From Chryseobacterium indologenes (GTDB lineage: Bacteria > Bacteroidota > Bacteroidia > Flavobacteriales > Weeksellaceae): 64,000 bases of DNA. The first letter of the stretch is position 1. Every line of letters begins with the position of its first letter. Where the stretch lies: NCBI GenBank assembly GCA_002439165.1, contig DJTE01000030.1, positions 1 to 64,000 on the forward strand, written 5' to 3'. Positions 43,560-51,889 of this stretch are shown here, piece by piece. The notes under the pieces are model-generated. The model was not told the origin of the DNA. It saw nothing but the letters and a program-made list of their open reading frames with translations, and made no database searches. The position numbers and the translations under genes are program-made.

Positions 43560-44810
43560 TTAGTGGCCGATCAAAAGTCCTACCAAATCCTGGATAATCT
43601 TCTGGGAAACGAAATTCATAAAATCAAGTCTTTCCAGATGAGGCATATACAATCTGGAAGTCACCTGCCGGTCATGAATCCGGATGGTATAGTAAACGGT
43701 TCCCACTTCTTTGCCATCCTCGCCTTTTCCGGGACCAGCCACTCCTGTTGTAGATAAAGCAATATCTGTATGGAATAACTTCTGACATCCTTCGGCCATT
43801 TCCTGAGCCACCTGCTCACTTACCACCGTAAACTGATCCACAGTTTCCTCTGAAACTTTTAAAATTTCAATTTTCTTTCCGGTGGCATAGGTTACGATTC
43901 CGCCCGGAAAATAGGCAGAACTTCCGGGATTGGAAGTGATCATTTTTGCCAGTTCTCCTCCGGTACAGCTTTCCGCTGTGGAAATAGTCAGTTTTCTTTC
44001 GGTAAGGATCTCTGCCAGGATTTTTTCAATCTTATCTTCAGAAACGGCAATTACATGGTCTCCCACCAAAGTCAGGAGTTTCTGAATTTCATTTTCTGTC
44101 TGCTGTTTCAAGGTTTCTTCATGGCTTCCGGAAGCAGTAATTCTCAGTTTTACGCGGGTTCCTACCGGTAAATAAGATAAGGACAGATTTTGAGGAAGGG
44201 CCAGTTCCCAGCCTTCGATCATATCTGCAAGAATACTCTCGGGAATCCCCACCACAGAAACAATTCTTGTATGGATATAATCAAGACTGAATTTCTCCTG
44301 AAGATAAGGGATGATCTGATCTTTGATGAGTGGTTTTACTTCATAGGGCACTCCGGGCAGGCTGAAGCAAAGCTTTCCGTTCTGCTCCATCATCATGCAG
44401 GGAGCGGTTCCGTAATGGTTTTGAAAAACAACTGATTTTGCAGGAACAAACGCCTGTTCTTTATTCCGTTCAAGAATATCAATACGGCCGCGTTTTTCCA
44501 TATAGGCTTTAAGATGCTCAAATGTCACCTCATCCAGTGCAATTTCATCATTAAAGAATTCAGCCAGTGCTTTTTTGGTTTTATCATCTCTTGTAGGTCC
44601 CAGACCGCCTGTTGTAATGATGAGTTCGCCCAGTTCAAAAGCTTGGTTTAATGTATTTTTAATGATATCAATTTCATCGGAGATCGTGAAGATCTGTGAA
44701 ACCTGTATCCCTATGTTTTTGAGTTCTGTTGCAATAAAATTAGAATTGGTGTCTACCGTATTTCCGGAAAGGATCTCATCGCCGATGGTGATCAGAACAG
44801 CTTTTTGCAT
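43560..44810 (-). CDS. cinA: CinA family protein
   Basis: 416 residues from the ATG at 44810 (MQKAVLITIGDEILSGNTVDTN), which is the conserved family start; an ATG at 44870 adds unlike residues. An N-terminal molybdopterin-binding-like domain (about 1-170; GGLGPTRDDKTK) with ADP-ribose pyrophosphatase-type activity in relatives, and a C-terminal nicotinamide-nucleotide amidohydrolase domain (about 260-416; STAESCTGGELAKMI, STTGVAGPGKG). The known role is pyridine nucleotide salvage. Cytosolic. It is divergent from the small acidic gene. Confidence 0.95.
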   Translation of the reverse strand: MQKAVLITIGDEILSGNTVDTNSNFIATELKNIGIQVSQIFTISDEIDIIKNTLNQAFELGELIITTGGLGPTRDDKTKKALAEFFNDEIALDEVTFEHLKAYMEKRGRIDILERNKEQAFVPAKSVVFQNHYGTAPCMMMEQNGKLCFSLPGVPYEVKPLIKDQIIPYLQEKFSLDYIHTRIVSVVGIPESILADMIEGWELALPQNLSLSYLPVGTRVKLRITASGSHEETLKQQTENEIQKLLTLVGDHVIAVSEDKIEKILAEILTERKLTISTAESCTGGELAKMITSNPGSSAYFPGGIVTYATGKKIEILKVSEETVDQFTVVSEQVAQEMAEGCQKLFHTDIALSTTGVAGPGKGEDGKEVGTVYYTIRIHDRQVTSRLYMPHLERLDFMNFVSQKIIQDLVGLLIGH

Positions 44811-44887
44811 ATCGTATATTCTTGAGAAAAATTGTTCTGCAAATGACGTAAAAATCTGTGGCTGCGGCAATATAAATTGATTTTTTC

Positions 44888-44895
44888 TATTTTTG
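44888..44895 (+). promoter_or_regulatory. -7 promoter element for the small acidic gene
   Basis: TATTTTTG fits TAnnTTTG, 32 bases upstream of the ATG at 44928. Confidence 0.5.
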
Positions 44896-44927
44896 GCAAA
44901 AATTGGTTATAACTATAATTAAAGACT

Positions 44928-45404
44928 ATGTCAAAATACGATGATGCTTCATGGCATTACGGCGGCGATTTTCCGGAAGGCCTTCCTGAGAAAAACGGAG
45001 CAACACATACAGGGATGTTCCTGAACTGGTGCATCAATAATGATTTAATTTCTGATGAACTGAGAGCAGACCACAAAGAAGAAATTGAAAAAGTAAAACG
45101 CAGGGAAATCACCGGAGCGGAATTCATCATGGATTTCTGCGACGGAAAATTTTCTGAATACGATCTGAACGACGAGGGAAATCTCTTTGCGGAAGACTAT
45201 TATGCAGATGAAACGGATTTCGGGAACCGTTACAGTTCATTTGCCGATGACTACGTTAATCTTTTTGATGCCAAAGCGGAGGAAAATGATTACGAATATG
45301 AAACGTTTTATCACATTGAAGACACGTATGAAAATTATGACCTGATGAAACAGGTTATTGACCACCGTTTTGAAGAATGGAAAGAGTATATCGGGAATGA
45401 ATGA
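44928..45404 (+). CDS. Small acidic hypothetical protein
   Basis: 158 residues with no signal peptide; very acidic and rich in Tyr and Phe (e.g. SEYDLNDEGNLFAEDYYADE). The opening SKYDDASWHYGGDFPEGLPEKNGATHTGMFLNWCI looks like an uncharacterised family (DUF7832-like, by memory) in which a WHYGG motif and a GTH segment are conserved. No catalytic motif is evident and no function is known. It is monocistronic, with its own -7 element, divergent from cinA. Confidence 0.75.
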   Translation: MSKYDDASWHYGGDFPEGLPEKNGATHTGMFLNWCINNDLISDELRADHKEEIEKVKRREITGAEFIMDFCDGKFSEYDLNDEGNLFAEDYYADETDFGNRYSSFADDYVNLFDAKAEENDYEYETFYHIEDTYENYDLMKQVIDHRFEEWKEYIGNE

Positions 45405-45722
45405 TAAAGCTGTTTAAACTTTTTATTAAACCACAAACCGAAGGTTCTATGTAGTCAAAAATCACAAAAGTTTTTATTTTAAACACTTTAGAGCAATTTA
45501 AGTTTAAAGCTGCCTGCATAGAAGTTCATATAAGCCTCTAAAAATCTTTGATTTTTATTCTTTTGAGAACCTTTATCATCTTTGCAAACAGCTTTTGTTT
45601 CTTTGACTACGGGTTTGTGGTTAAGCTTAAAATGAGTTTAAACAGACTTATTTATACATTTAATATCCTGCTAAAAGTTTAGACAGGTTTAAATACATCT
45701 GGGATATCTCAGCTTTATTGAT
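45405..45722. other. 318-bp gene-free region with a dispersed repeat
   Basis: It contains repeat copy B (45463-45559) and separates the small acidic gene from the convergent lipocalin gene. No clear terminator hairpin was found. Confidence 0.5.
45463..45559 (+). repeat. Dispersed intergenic repeat, copy B
   Basis: Starts CACAAAAGT, contains TTTAAGTTTAAA and ends near AAAATCTTTGATTTT. Its last 40 bases match copy A at 30 of 40 positions, and it shares TTTAAGTTTAAA, a TGCA-AGAAGTT block and TAAAAATCT with copy C. Confidence 0.6.
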
Positions 45723-46265
45723 TTAACGGTTATGTTTTACCCAGATGAGTTCATCGGTAGCATACCCTATTTTTTTTGCTTTTTCTATAAAACGCTGTCT
45801 GATGCTTTCAGGGATTGTGGTCGTTCTGGACAGGATCCAGAGATATTTGAGGCTGCTTCCCGCCACTAATGCATATTGATAGTCTTCATCAATATCAATG
45901 ACATTGTACCCAGCCCAAATCGGTTTGAAGAATGAAACTTTCAGCCGGGCTTCGTTTTTATTTTTCACAAACCGGGCTTCTCCTACGGATTCTTTCCATT
46001 CTTTTTTAAGATAGTTGTAGCCTTTATTGCTTACCCTGATACTGCCATCCGGATTTTCCGAATATTCAGCGGTGACATTGTCCATGTTTTTTTCAAATCT
46101 GTAATCGAAACGGGCAATTTCATACCATCTTCCGAGGTATTTTTGAGCATCAAAATTTTTAACTGCCTCTGCTCCTTTCGGAATTTCCACGGAACAGGAA
46201 TTGAAGATCATCAGCCCTAACACCCCCAGCGAAACGGGAACAGCAATTTTGTAAAACGTTTTCAT
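45723..46265 (-). CDS. Lipocalin-family lipoprotein (Blc-like)
   Basis: 180 residues with lipobox FNSC (about Cys24), so it is probably anchored to the outer membrane. The lipocalin signature is clear: GRWYEIARFDYRFEKNMDNVTAEY near the N-terminus and LWILSRTTTIPE near the C-terminus. Bacterial lipocalins bind lysophospholipids or fatty acids and are often stress-induced. It follows the LytTR regulator gene by 74 bp and could be in the same transcript. Confidence 0.93.
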   Translation of the reverse strand: MKTFYKIAVPVSLGVLGLMIFNSCSVEIPKGAEAVKNFDAQKYLGRWYEIARFDYRFEKNMDNVTAEYSENPDGSIRVSNKGYNYLKKEWKESVGEARFVKNKNEARLKVSFFKPIWAGYNVIDIDEDYQYALVAGSSLKYLWILSRTTTIPESIRQRFIEKAKKIGYATDELIWVKHNR

Positions 46266-46339
46266 AATCAGAAATTTTGTGTGATTGTGAAAAAATGCGT
46301 CAAAAATAATGCCTTCAGGCTGTTAAGGAACGATAAATT

Positions 46340-47074
46340 CTAGGAAAACACTTTCAGGAAATTGTCTTTAAAACTTCCGGAAACCTCAATTTCAGTAAGG
46401 TCAGCAAGTGTTACGGTTCCGCTTTTATGGTAAGATTTTACAAAACCGGTATTGATGATATGGGAACGGTGAACTCTTACAAACGGATTTTCCAGCAGAT
46501 CATCAAAATGTTTCAGAAATCTGCAGACCATTTTCTTTGAGCCGTCGGTAAGGTAAACCTGGGTAAAATTTCCGTCCGCCTGCAATCTTACGATATCTTC
46601 TGTTTTCACCACATCAAATCCCTGAAGTGTAGGCAGGATAAGCTGCTGTTTTTCCGGTTTTAATTTTAAGTTTTCCAGAAGAATTTTATTTCTGTTAAGT
46701 TCTTCTTTCTTTTCAAGGCTTTCCACCACTTTATTTACGGCCAGAATAAGTTCCTGAATATCGATGGGTTTTAAGATGTAGTAGCTTGCAGATTTATTAA
46801 GGGCCTGCAGGGAATATTGTGAAAATGCGGTAATAAAAATGGTTTCATAGGAAAATTCTCTGGTGGCTTCCAGCACATCAAAAGCATTCCCGAAAGGCAT
46901 TTCAACATCGAGGAAAACAAGCTGCGGCTTTGTTTCCGTAATCAGGGGAACGGCTTCTTTTATATTTTCAGCTTCCCCGAGAATTTCCACCTGCGGACAG
47001 TATTTGTTGAGATAGCTTCTCAGAACTTCTCTTGCAATGATCTCGTCGTCTACGATTACAGCTTTTATTTTCAT
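46340..47074 (-). CDS. LytTR-family response regulator
   Basis: 244 residues. Receiver domain (about 1-125) with Asp9/Asp10 and phosphoacceptor Asp56 in FLDVEMP, then a LytTR DNA-binding domain (about 145-244; VVKTEDIVRLQADGNFTQVYLTDGS and PFVRVHRSHIIN). LytTR proteins bind pairs of direct repeats about two helical turns apart. It should pair with the histidine kinase at 48671, from which it is separated by two genes on the same strand. The twin boxes at 50513-50545, 50808-50839 and 52121-52151 are its best candidate operators. Confidence 0.93.
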   Translation of the reverse strand: MKIKAVIVDDEIIAREVLRSYLNKYCPQVEILGEAENIKEAVPLITETKPQLVFLDVEMPFGNAFDVLEATREFSYETIFITAFSQYSLQALNKSASYYILKPIDIQELILAVNKVVESLEKKEELNRNKILLENLKLKPEKQQLILPTLQGFDVVKTEDIVRLQADGNFTQVYLTDGSKKMVCRFLKHFDDLLENPFVRVHRSHIINTGFVKSYHKSGTVTLADLTEIEVSGSFKDNFLKVFS

Positions 47075-47158
47075 TTAAACAGGCAAAGGATTTTGTTTAA
47101 AGTAAAATTAGGAATATTTGCCCAACCGTACAATCTGACCGATGGTTTTGTAAGTTAC

Positions 47159-47845
47159 TTAATTTTTATTTTTCACACCTAAGATCAGCAGCCACAGTCC
47201 TGTTCCTATTTCTCCTATGGAAGCAGGAAGAGTAATATAACCGGATATGGAATAATCAGAAAAATCCGGAATTAAAGTTCTGGCAAAAACATTGGCCACA
47301 TAACCCACGCATCCCAGCATTAAGAAAATGCCTAAAAATTTCGGCAGGAAACCAGATCTGTACACCAGATACCCAAACGGTAAAAGCCAGAGTCCCCAAA
47401 AGATCTGAACAATTAAAATTCCTTTGTTGTAGCCGTTAAGAAGAAGCATTACCTGAGACTGCAGCTGTTCGGCATTAAACCCTTTCAGATAATCAGCTCC
47501 TTCAATCATGGTAAGTACGGAAAACCGGCTCTGAAGATTGAGGAATGATATGGGAACACTGATCAGTGCAAAGATAACCATCAGCCGGGCGTGAGTTTCA
47601 TTGACATGTTTTAATAAGCTGTACAAAACCAAAGGCAGCAGCATAAATGCAATATAACAGATCATACTGCCTGCAATTCCTGCTCTGAACAGTTGCTGAG
47701 AGGAAGAAATATTCTGAAATGTAATCCTCGAATCCTTCCAGTCTATAAGCTGTGAAGGAACATACATCAGGCTGAAAAAACCGGCTGCAATCACTGTAAG
47801 ATAGATTAATCCGGCCAGCCGGGCTGTTTTGCTTGGAGTATTCAT
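47159..47845 (-). CDS. DUF4386-type integral membrane protein
   Basis: 228 residues from the ATG at 47845 (MNTPSKTARLAGLIYLT); the ATG at 47854 would add three. About six membrane helices are visible. The opening TARLAGLIYLTVIAAGFFSLMYVPS and the closing EIGTGLWLLILGV match the DUF4386 family, which has no known function. It lies between a secreted unknown protein and the LytTR regulator (84 bp), so it may belong to the signalling operon. Confidence 0.8.
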   Translation of the reverse strand: MNTPSKTARLAGLIYLTVIAAGFFSLMYVPSQLIDWKDSRITFQNISSSQQLFRAGIAGSMICYIAFMLLPLVLYSLLKHVNETHARLMVIFALISVPISFLNLQSRFSVLTMIEGADYLKGFNAEQLQSQVMLLLNGYNKGILIVQIFWGLWLLPFGYLVYRSGFLPKFLGIFLMLGCVGYVANVFARTLIPDFSDYSISGYITLPASIGEIGTGLWLLILGVKNKN

Positions 47846-47932
47846 TGGGAGCAAGTTTTATATATAGACAACTTCTGTTTCCGTTTGGTTACAGAAAAGT
47901 CCGATTAAATTTTATCCCCTGAAAAAAATAAT

Positions 47933-48664
47933 CTATCGGTATTCCCCATTTCTGAATTTTAAGGTTTTATAGGTTGTTTTGGAAGTTTCTTTTTCATTAC
48001 AGTCTCCGTTTACCTCGGTATTTACCGTTTTCACTGAAACAGTTTTGATTTTCAGATCTGTAAAATTACCGGTCTTTGTCTTATCCAGAATGATGAAGGA
48101 ATGCTGATCTTCAAATTCACCGTTGCAACGGGTGTCCCATTCTCCGCGGGTTGAATACATTTCAAACTGATTGAGAACTTTTTTAAGCGTTTTTCCTTCG
48201 GGATAATACATTGACATTCTTCCTGAAGCATACGGATTCGGTTTGCTGCTTCCTGCAAAATCGGCGATCACCCCAAATGCGCGGGCGTTGGTATTGATAT
48301 TATATAATCCTGTATCTATCCCAAAGCTTCTTAAGTAAACGGCATCGGAAGAAATTTCTTCCGGATCTAAATATTTATTTTTTATAACTCCTTTTTCATC
48401 GGTAATTAAAATATAGTTCTGTACCGTAAAAACGTAGTCTTCTTCATCCTGTTCCACCAAAACCGGAACAATCATGATATAGGAATTTTCGGCATTCGGC
48501 ATTTTCTTTTCCGCACAGAACTCTTCTTTGATTCTGGTTTTATCCAGCTGTAAACTTTTAAGAATACGGGCCAGACGGATACTGTCAGGAATCTGATCCT
48601 GCCCGGACAGAAATCCGGAATATAGGGAAATGATCAGCGTGAGCAGAAATATATTCTTTTTCAT
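47933..48664 (-). CDS. Secreted hypothetical protein
   Basis: 243 residues with a signal peptide (about 1-21, ends FLSGQ). The mature part is mostly beta-strand-like with many charged residues and two Cys in the C-terminal half (DTRCNGEF, GDCNEKE). No family is recognised. It begins 6 bp after the kinase stop codon, so it is in the same transcript; it might sense or modulate for the kinase, but that is only inferred from position. Confidence 0.75.
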   Translation of the reverse strand: MKKNIFLLTLIISLYSGFLSGQDQIPDSIRLARILKSLQLDKTRIKEEFCAEKKMPNAENSYIMIVPVLVEQDEEDYVFTVQNYILITDEKGVIKNKYLDPEEISSDAVYLRSFGIDTGLYNINTNARAFGVIADFAGSSKPNPYASGRMSMYYPEGKTLKKVLNQFEMYSTRGEWDTRCNGEFEDQHSFIILDKTKTGNFTDLKIKTVSVKTVNTEVNGDCNEKETSKTTYKTLKFRNGEYR

Positions 48665-48670
48665 GGTTTT

Positions 48671-50458
48671 TCAGATTGATGTCAGGTTGATTGTAATGGT
48701 TACCACTACTCCGCTGCTGTTCTCTTTATCTCTGATGGAGCAGGTAATGTCTTTTTTATAAAGATCGTTGAGAAGTTTTATTCTTTCGAGGGTATTTTTC
48801 ATTCCGCGGCCTTCTCTCGTCTTCTGGTGATCGGTTTTCTGTTTTTTGCTTTCTTCAATACCGATTCCGTTATCCTCGATGCTGATCTTTAAATGAGTTC
48901 CTTCTTTTTCAAAGCTCAATTTTAAAAATCCTTTTTCAGTTCTGTAACGCAGGCCATGCCATACGGCATTTTCCAGAAACGGCTGAACCAGCATTCCGGG
49001 AACTTTAAGGCTCTGCACGTTCAGGTTTCCGTCCGTATCAATTTCATAATCGAATTTATCTGAAAAACGGGTCTTCTCCAGGGCCAGATAGTTCTGAAGC
49101 AGGTCGAGTTCCTGTTGAAAAGGGATAAAATCTTCCGCAGAGTTTTCCATCACGCCACGCATCAGCTTTGAAAATCTGGTCAGGTACTGATTGGCTTCCA
49201 GCTCATTATTCGTCGCAATAAAGTGATTGACACTATTTAAGCTGTTGAAGATAAAATGAGGATTCATTTCCCGTCTCAACGACTGAAGGGCGATCTTTTT
49301 ATTTTTGACCTGAACTTTTTTCAGGGTTCTGAAGATTAAGAATACCAGACCCGTAAGCAGGATCAGGGCTCCGATCAGGCTGTAATTGAAAAGATTTTTC
49401 TTACGGATCAGCTCATCTTTAAGCTGTTTTTCTTTTTCAAGCTGTGATATCCTCTGTTCTGTATCTTCCAGGATTTTATTATCAATCAGGCTCCGGTCTT
49501 TGGAAACCAGATCAGGAAGTCTTCCCAGAAAATCGCGGTAAAGCGTTACTGAAGCATCGGTATTTCCTGATATATTGTAAAGACTGTCCAGTTTTTTAAC
49601 ACTTTTCTGAGCTTCCAGTGTATGCCCTTTATCCAGAGCGATTCCGTAGGCATTTTTCAACAGGGTGATGGCTTCTGCAGGATCATTTTTTTTGATATAA
49701 ATATCAGCCAGTTCCTGAATCTGGTTTACTTTTTCCTGTGAATTTTCTTTTACAAAATCTTCTTTCAGAACTTCTTTTTTCGCTTCAATGGCTTTGTCGA
49801 ACTTTCTGTTTTCCACATAAAAATCGGTAAGCTTCTGATTGATCTCCAGGGCCTGCTGCGGAGCTTCCTTTTTAGAAAATACGTAGGCATTATTCAGGTT
49901 TTCTTCTGCTTTCGGAATATTATTCTGCTGGATATTGACTTCTGCCATCTGGCTGTATCCTGCGGCCGCAGCGCTTTTATCTTTCTCTTTCAGGCTGATA
50001 TTGATGTTGCTCTGGATAGCATCTGCCTTCATTTCCGCGGAAGGAGCTGACAGCCTGGCTGCATCGTTTGAATTAACCGTTCTGCTTTTTTCATCAAAAC
50101 TCATTTCAGCCGCCATGCTGTAATTACTGATGGCCGATACTATTTTTTTCTGCTTTTCCTGTGACTGGGCAATTTTCCGGGTTACGGATTCGAGATTTTT
50201 TTTGTCGTTAAGATTTTTATAGATATTTCTGGCTTTAGTCAGAAACTCTTCACTTTTAGCATAATTTCCCTGGTTATAGTAATCATTGGCAATGCCCACA
50301 TAGCTGTCGGCAACTCCTTTATTATCATTATTATCAACTGCTTTTTTCAGTTTCGAAACCGACCTGGATGCTTTGTTAACCCGCGCAGAATCCTGTGCCT
50401 GGCAGATATTACCAACGGCAAGACTCAAGATAAACAGTATATTGAAAACTAATTTCAC
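48671..50458 (-). CDS. LytS-type histidine kinase with TPR sensor
   Basis: 595 residues. Signal-like N-terminus (ends CQAQ), then tetratricopeptide repeats (about 30-320) outside the membrane, a coiled coil with a membrane helix (about 352-375), a His_kinase domain with phosphoacceptor His near 399 (EMNPHFIFNSLNS) and an ATPase domain (ENAVWHGLRYR; EDNGIGI; GRGMKNTLERI). This architecture pairs with LytTR regulators. It is first in its gene run and its promoter region carries a twin-box site (50513-50545), suggesting autoregulation. Confidence 0.93.
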   Translation of the reverse strand: MKLVFNILFILSLAVGNICQAQDSARVNKASRSVSKLKKAVDNNDNKGVADSYVGIANDYYNQGNYAKSEEFLTKARNIYKNLNDKKNLESVTRKIAQSQEKQKKIVSAISNYSMAAEMSFDEKSRTVNSNDAARLSAPSAEMKADAIQSNINISLKEKDKSAAAAGYSQMAEVNIQQNNIPKAEENLNNAYVFSKKEAPQQALEINQKLTDFYVENRKFDKAIEAKKEVLKEDFVKENSQEKVNQIQELADIYIKKNDPAEAITLLKNAYGIALDKGHTLEAQKSVKKLDSLYNISGNTDASVTLYRDFLGRLPDLVSKDRSLIDNKILEDTEQRISQLEKEKQLKDELIRKKNLFNYSLIGALILLTGLVFLIFRTLKKVQVKNKKIALQSLRREMNPHFIFNSLNSVNHFIATNNELEANQYLTRFSKLMRGVMENSAEDFIPFQQELDLLQNYLALEKTRFSDKFDYEIDTDGNLNVQSLKVPGMLVQPFLENAVWHGLRYRTEKGFLKLSFEKEGTHLKISIEDNGIGIEESKKQKTDHQKTREGRGMKNTLERIKLLNDLYKKDITCSIRDKENSSGVVVTITINLTSI

Positions 50459-50477
50459 GGATTTCAGATCTTTACTG

Positions 50478-50485
50478 CAAAGTAA
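50478..50485 (-). promoter_or_regulatory. -7 promoter element for the histidine kinase operon
   Basis: TTACTTTG on the minus strand resembles TAnnTTTG; it lies 28 bases from the edge of the twin-box site. Confidence 0.5.
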
Positions 50486-50512
50486 CTAAAACTTTATCTA
50501 TACTTCTTCATT

Positions 50513-50545
50513 CTTTACCAAGTGAAAACCTTATTTCACCAAGTC
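50513..50545. promoter_or_regulatory. Twin-box operator candidate, site 1 (kinase operon)
   Basis: TTTACCAAGTG (50514-50524) and TTTCACCAAGTC (50534-50545), with ACCAAGT cores starting at 50517 and 50538, exactly 21 bp apart. The spacing of about two turns is what LytTR regulators use. Confidence 0.65.
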
Positions 50546-50807
50546 ATCACTATAACGTTATTAAATAACCCGGGTTCGGATTAACAATATATTATCAGGC
50601 CGCTCCTACGGAGCTCGCCTTAGATCATGCATTAAATGCTATGAACGGGGCACTCATAAGGGACACTTACAAAAATTTATATTTGATCATCAATTTATAA
50701 CACTCATTGATAAGTCTGATTTTCTTATCCCGAACTGAAATTAAATATTAAAATAAACCTTTTTTCATTTTGGGCCTCCTATTAATTATAATAAAAGACA
50801 TTCAGCA

Positions 50808-50839
50808 TTTCACCAAGTGAAAACCTACTTTCACCAAGT
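50808..50839 (+). promoter_or_regulatory. Twin-box operator candidate, site 2 (SIMPL gene)
   Basis: TTTCACCAAGT (50808-50818) and TTTCACCAAGT (50829-50839) are identical 11-mers 21 bp apart. The first also forms the palindrome TTTCAC-CAA-GTGAAA. The second box ends 27 bases before the -7 element at 50867. Confidence 0.75.
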
Positions 50840-50866
50840 CTACGGAATTTCCGTTCCGAACTGCTG

Positions 50867-50874
50867 TAATTTTA
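50867..50874 (+). promoter_or_regulatory. -7 promoter element for the SIMPL gene
   Basis: TAATTTTA, close to TAnnTTTG. The same element and the following C-CTCAG-like block recur before the DUF4139 gene at 52179. Confidence 0.5.
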
Positions 50875-50898
50875 CCTCAGAATTTAAAACAAGAAATT

Positions 50899-51570
50899 AT
50901 GAAATTAAGACATTTTTTATTGATCGGAATCTTTACACTGGGAAGTTTTATGAATGCACAGGAAGTAAAGAAAAATGCAATTGAAGTAACAGGTGTTGCC
51001 GAAATGGAAATAGAGCCGGACGAAATTATCTTCAGTATCGGTATAAAAGCGGACAACAAAAATGAGCTTGCAGACACGGAAAAGAAACTGTTTGAAACCT
51101 TAAAGAATGCCGGAATCAGAAACGAAGACATTAAGTTTAAGTCGATGTATCAGAATACCTATGCAAAAACCGGAAAATTCACCAAGAATTACCAGTTTAA
51201 AGCCAATGCCAAAGCAGATCTCGGCAAAATCTTCGAAGATCTGAACCAGAAATGGGTAAGCAACCTGAATATTGCAGAAGTGAAAAATACCAAAATCGCG
51301 GATTTCAGAAAAACAGTAAAGATCAATGCCCTGAAAGCTGCAAAGGAAAAAGCAGATTACCTGTTGGAAAGTATGGGTAAAAAGGCAGGAAGCCCTCTTG
51401 AAATTGTAGAAATTGAAGATTACACCAGCGATACGGTTCTTCCGGCAGCTTACAGAGGAAAAATGAACAGCATTCTGGAAATGGCAGATGCAGCAGCTGG
51501 AAATTCTTTTGAAAACATCGAAAATATCAAACTGAAATACAGTATCAAAACACGATACGAAATCCTTTAA
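50899..51570 (+). CDS. SIMPL domain protein, exported
   Basis: 223 residues with a signal peptide (about 1-20, ends FMNAQ). The SIMPL (DUF541) domain fills the rest, with AIEVTGVAEMEIEPDEIIFSIGIKA and KLFETLKNAGI. The family is periplasmic or outer-membrane associated and forms ring-like assemblies in some species; its precise task is unknown. It is monocistronic, ended by a GGAA-loop hairpin. The twin-box site upstream links it to the adjacent LytTR system. Confidence 0.9.
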   Translation: MKLRHFLLIGIFTLGSFMNAQEVKKNAIEVTGVAEMEIEPDEIIFSIGIKADNKNELADTEKKLFETLKNAGIRNEDIKFKSMYQNTYAKTGKFTKNYQFKANAKADLGKIFEDLNQKWVSNLNIAEVKNTKIADFRKTVKINALKAAKEKADYLLESMGKKAGSPLEIVEIEDYTSDTVLPAAYRGKMNSILEMADAAAGNSFENIENIKLKYSIKTRYEIL

Positions 51571-51593
51571 AATATAAAATAACAGATTTAAGG

Positions 51594-51620
51594 AAACAGT
51601 CCGGAAGGGCTGTTTTTTGT
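51594..51620 (+). terminator. Rho-independent terminator of the SIMPL gene
   Basis: ACAGTCC and GGGCTGT pair (one G-T pair) around a GGAA tetraloop, followed by TTTTTT. Confidence 0.85.
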
Positions 51621-51663
51621 TTTCCAGATATAGCTTCTGAAAGGTATTAGCTGTATAGATTCA

Positions 51664-51711
51664 GGCTAAAGCCGTTGGATTGTTTCTTATTATTTAGGAG
51701 GACTAAAGTCC
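51664..51711. repeat. REP-like palindrome pair
   Basis: GGCTAAAGCC (51664-51673) and GGACTAAAGTCC (51700-51711), followed by CTATTGAATAA. They resemble the pair at 25349-25477. Confidence 0.5.
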
Positions 51712-51787
51712 ACCTCTATTGAATAAATTCTACCCATCAGAAAATTTTCATCCGGATTTTTTCTCTCGCAGATTCTACGGATTCAGT

Positions 51788-51857
51788 AGATTTTTAAAGA
51801 ACCGGTGTAAACTTCTCTGCATTAAGTTTTTAAACTTAAACATGACATTCTTTTGTG
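51788..51857 (-). repeat. Dispersed intergenic repeat, copy C (inverted)
   Basis: On the minus strand: CACAAAAG, TTTAAGTTTAAA, TGCAGAGAAGTT, TAAAAATCT, in the same order as copy B. As in copy A, a TCTGCGAGA tract (51768-51780 read on the minus strand) follows directly. Confidence 0.6.
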
Positions 51858-51889
51858 CCTCGTATGTTTGTATTAAAAAATTTCTCACA

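Larger units (their letters stand above)
50459..50898. other. 440-bp divergent promoter region with two twin-box sites
   Basis: It lies between the kinase gene and the SIMPL gene. Beside the two operator-like sites, it includes a CCGCTCCTACGGAGC palindrome near 50601 and a GGGGCAC...GGGAC stretch, which resembles dispersed repeat DNA. No gene is seen. Confidence 0.55.
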
